A DNA stretch of 53,118 nucleotides from Bacteroidales bacterium. GTDB taxonomy: Bacteria; Bacteroidota; Bacteroidia; Bacteroidales; JAGONC01. The stretch lies in the NCBI GenBank assembly GCA_028716265.1, contig JAQUQD010000012.1, positions 1-53,118 of the forward strand, in the 5' to 3' direction. Both the position numbers and the translations under genes were made by a program. The notes under the pieces were generated by a model. It was not told the DNA's origin. It saw only the letters and a program-made list of their open reading frames with translations, and made no database searches. Below are positions 52,053 through 53,118 of the stretch, piece after piece (within the stretch, counting starts at the first letter, position 1; each line of letters begins with the position of its first letter).

Positions 52053-53118
52053 TCAGGTTCCCGGGACAGTCTCTGATTGTTCAATGAGGTAATTGCCCTT
52101 GTAAATATTGCCCAGGTGGCCGTCAATGGCTATTTTATCCCCTGTTTTGAAGCTGACTCCATTGATCAGGCATGTCTTTTTCGCTTCGTTCACCCTCAGC
52201 TCGGAGCAGTTCACCACGCAAACCTTTCCCAGGCGGGCTGCCGTGACTGCGGCATGGGATGTGGCGCCGCCCTTTGCCGTCAGCAGTCCGTGGCATTCGA
52301 AGATCATTCCGATGTCGTCAGGCACTGTATCCGGTCTGACAAGAATATGGTTCTCGTCGGGATTGGATCTTGCCAGTGCATTCAGATCCTCCATGTCGAA
52401 GGCCAGCAGGCCATTGATGGCTCCTCCCCCGATGCCGATGCCTCTTCCCACCAGCTGCATCTGGTGGGGAGGAGCGGTGAACACATTGACCTTGTGTCTC
52501 TTTTTAACAAACAGTTCACGTGTCTGAAGGATGTACACATCCTCGGGCTTATCCGACTCAAAGGTAAATTCGATTTCCTGGGGGCTGTAGCCGTGGTTTT
52601 CGATCATATCTTCGGCGATCTGCCGGATGCGCTTGTAAATCTGCGGCATGGATGATTCCAAAGAACGTTTTTTCAGCCGGGCCAGCTTGCGCTGGTTCTC
52701 AGAGATGGGCAGGGTATTGACCAGTCCGCTCACAATGTCTTCACCTTGGCTGCAGAACGTAAAATCGCCATAAAGGCTGACCCCCGGGCGGGCTGATTTG
52801 GGATCATGGGTAAATACGACGCCTGTGCCTGCGTGCTTGTGGAGGTTCCCAAGGATCATGCGCTGGACGATCACGGCAGTACCCCACTCATCGGCGATCT
52901 GCAGATGCTCGCGGTATACCTTGGCCCTATCGGAGTACCACGATTCAAAGACGAACTGAATGGTCTGCTTGAGCTGCTGGAACAGATCCTGTTCGAAAAC
53001 AATCCCGTTGTCACTGATGATCTGCTTGTATGCCATGGCGATCTGCTTCATGTGCCATGGTTCAAAGTTGGCTTTCTGGTCGACGTTGTATTTCTTTTTA
53101 TAGTCCTGCATGGTCTGA
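52053..53118 (-). CDS. PEP/pyruvate-binding, pyruvate phosphate dikinase-like protein, C-terminal part (partial)
   Basis: The frame enters from the right edge without a start that can be trusted; a Met at 53111 is probably internal, because no stop precedes it. Residues about 10-215 match the C-terminal half of the PPDK ATP-binding domain ([44 protein letters not shown]). Residues about 225-340 are the phosphohistidine swivelling domain, with the catalytic His in [16 protein letters not shown]. The protein stops about 70 residues later and lacks the C-terminal PEP/pyruvate barrel of true PPDK. Its substrate therefore cannot be assigned. Confidence 0.85.
   Translation of the reverse strand, partial: QTMQDYKKKYNVDQKANFEPWHMKQIAMAYKQIISDNGIVFEQDLFQQLKQTIQFVFESWYSDRAKVYREHLQIADEWGTAVIVQRMILGNLHKHAGTGVVFTHDPKSARPGVSLYGDFTFCSQGEDIVSGLVNTLPISENQRKLARLKKRSLESSMPQIYKRIRQIAEDMIENHGYSPQEIEFTFESDKPEDVYILQTRELFVKKRHKVNVFTAPPHQMQLVGRGIGIGGGAINGLLAFDMEDLNALARSNPDENHILVRPDTVPDDIGMIFECHGLLTAKGGATSHAAVTAARLGKVCVVNCSELRVNEAKKTCLINGVSFKTGDKIAIDGHLGNIYKGNYLIEQSETVPGT

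Noticed and set aside
52016-52126. 37-codon N-terminal extension of LepA
   Set aside because: It spans the promoter element and the end of the upstream gene; LepA normally begins METIRNFC-like.
1-53118. tRNA, rRNA, CRISPR array, transposase or phage genes
   Set aside because: None was seen. The tandem arrays found have units of 7 or 10 bp without spacers, so they are not CRISPR.

Overview
The window reads as chromosome from a fermentative member of the Bacteroidota, probably of the Bacteroidales or a relative. Evidence for this is direct: most promoters visible carry the Bacteroidota -7 element TAnnTTTG, Shine-Dalgarno sites are nearly absent, one secreted protein ends in a type IX secretion sorting domain, and the families include S46 dipeptidyl-peptidases, DUF4271, OstA-like envelope proteins and a two-subunit methylmalonyl-CoA mutase. 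I see no tRNA, rRNA, CRISPR array, prophage or transposase. Genes are dense and mostly on the minus strand.

Layout. 1-2276: methylmalonyl-CoA mutase (mutB cut by the window edge, mutA). 2414-8221: an epimerase, a secreted GH18/CUB protein, an unknown small gene, a DPP11-like peptidase and RidA, then a decayed ornithine cyclodeaminase-like fragment. 8501-15057: an outer-envelope block with LptD, an amidase, an MlaD-like protein and a second OstA-like protein. 15104-18217: a ClC channel and a lipoprotein/PepSY membrane pair. 18214-22906: radA, heptose adenylyltransferase, a flippase-like protein, panD, panC and a thioredoxin-like protein. 23018-29789: a repeat protein of unknown function, CDF and ZIP metal transporters, a Mut7-C nuclease, an oxidoreductase, an M28 peptidase and GtrA. 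29796-35984: cdd, an O-antigen ligase-like protein, ctpA, yidD, rnpA, hemD and DUF4271. 35981-45872: a sirtuin, an ADP-forming acyl-CoA synthetase fused to a GNAT domain, an OFA-family transporter, acetyl-CoA synthetase, a porin-like barrel and acetate kinase. 45874-50147: YebC, a DUF2807/beta-barrel protein, an anti-sigma factor and an ECF sigma factor. 50228-53118: lepA and the C-terminal half of a pyruvate phosphate dikinase-like protein.

How the parts fit. The 36-46 kb block holds three routes between acetate and acetyl-CoA, a likely small-acid transporter, and both a candidate lysine acetyltransferase and a deacetylase. The acetyl-CoA synthetase beside them keeps the lysine that such enzymes control in other bacteria. 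With methylmalonyl-CoA mutase this suggests acetate/propionate metabolism with acetylation control. In the 46-50 kb block, the ECF sigma gene and the DUF2807/beta-barrel gene share an ECF-type promoter motif, so they probably form one regulon.

The intergenic DNA is unusual in holding short, degenerate tandem arrays with a period of 7 (321-376, 23711-23745, 24721-24748) or 10 (22332-22381, 25638-25687), and one 143-bp inverted-repeat element (46709-46851). Several gene starts given here are downstream of the longest open frame, because a promoter element or the family's usual N-terminus places them there.
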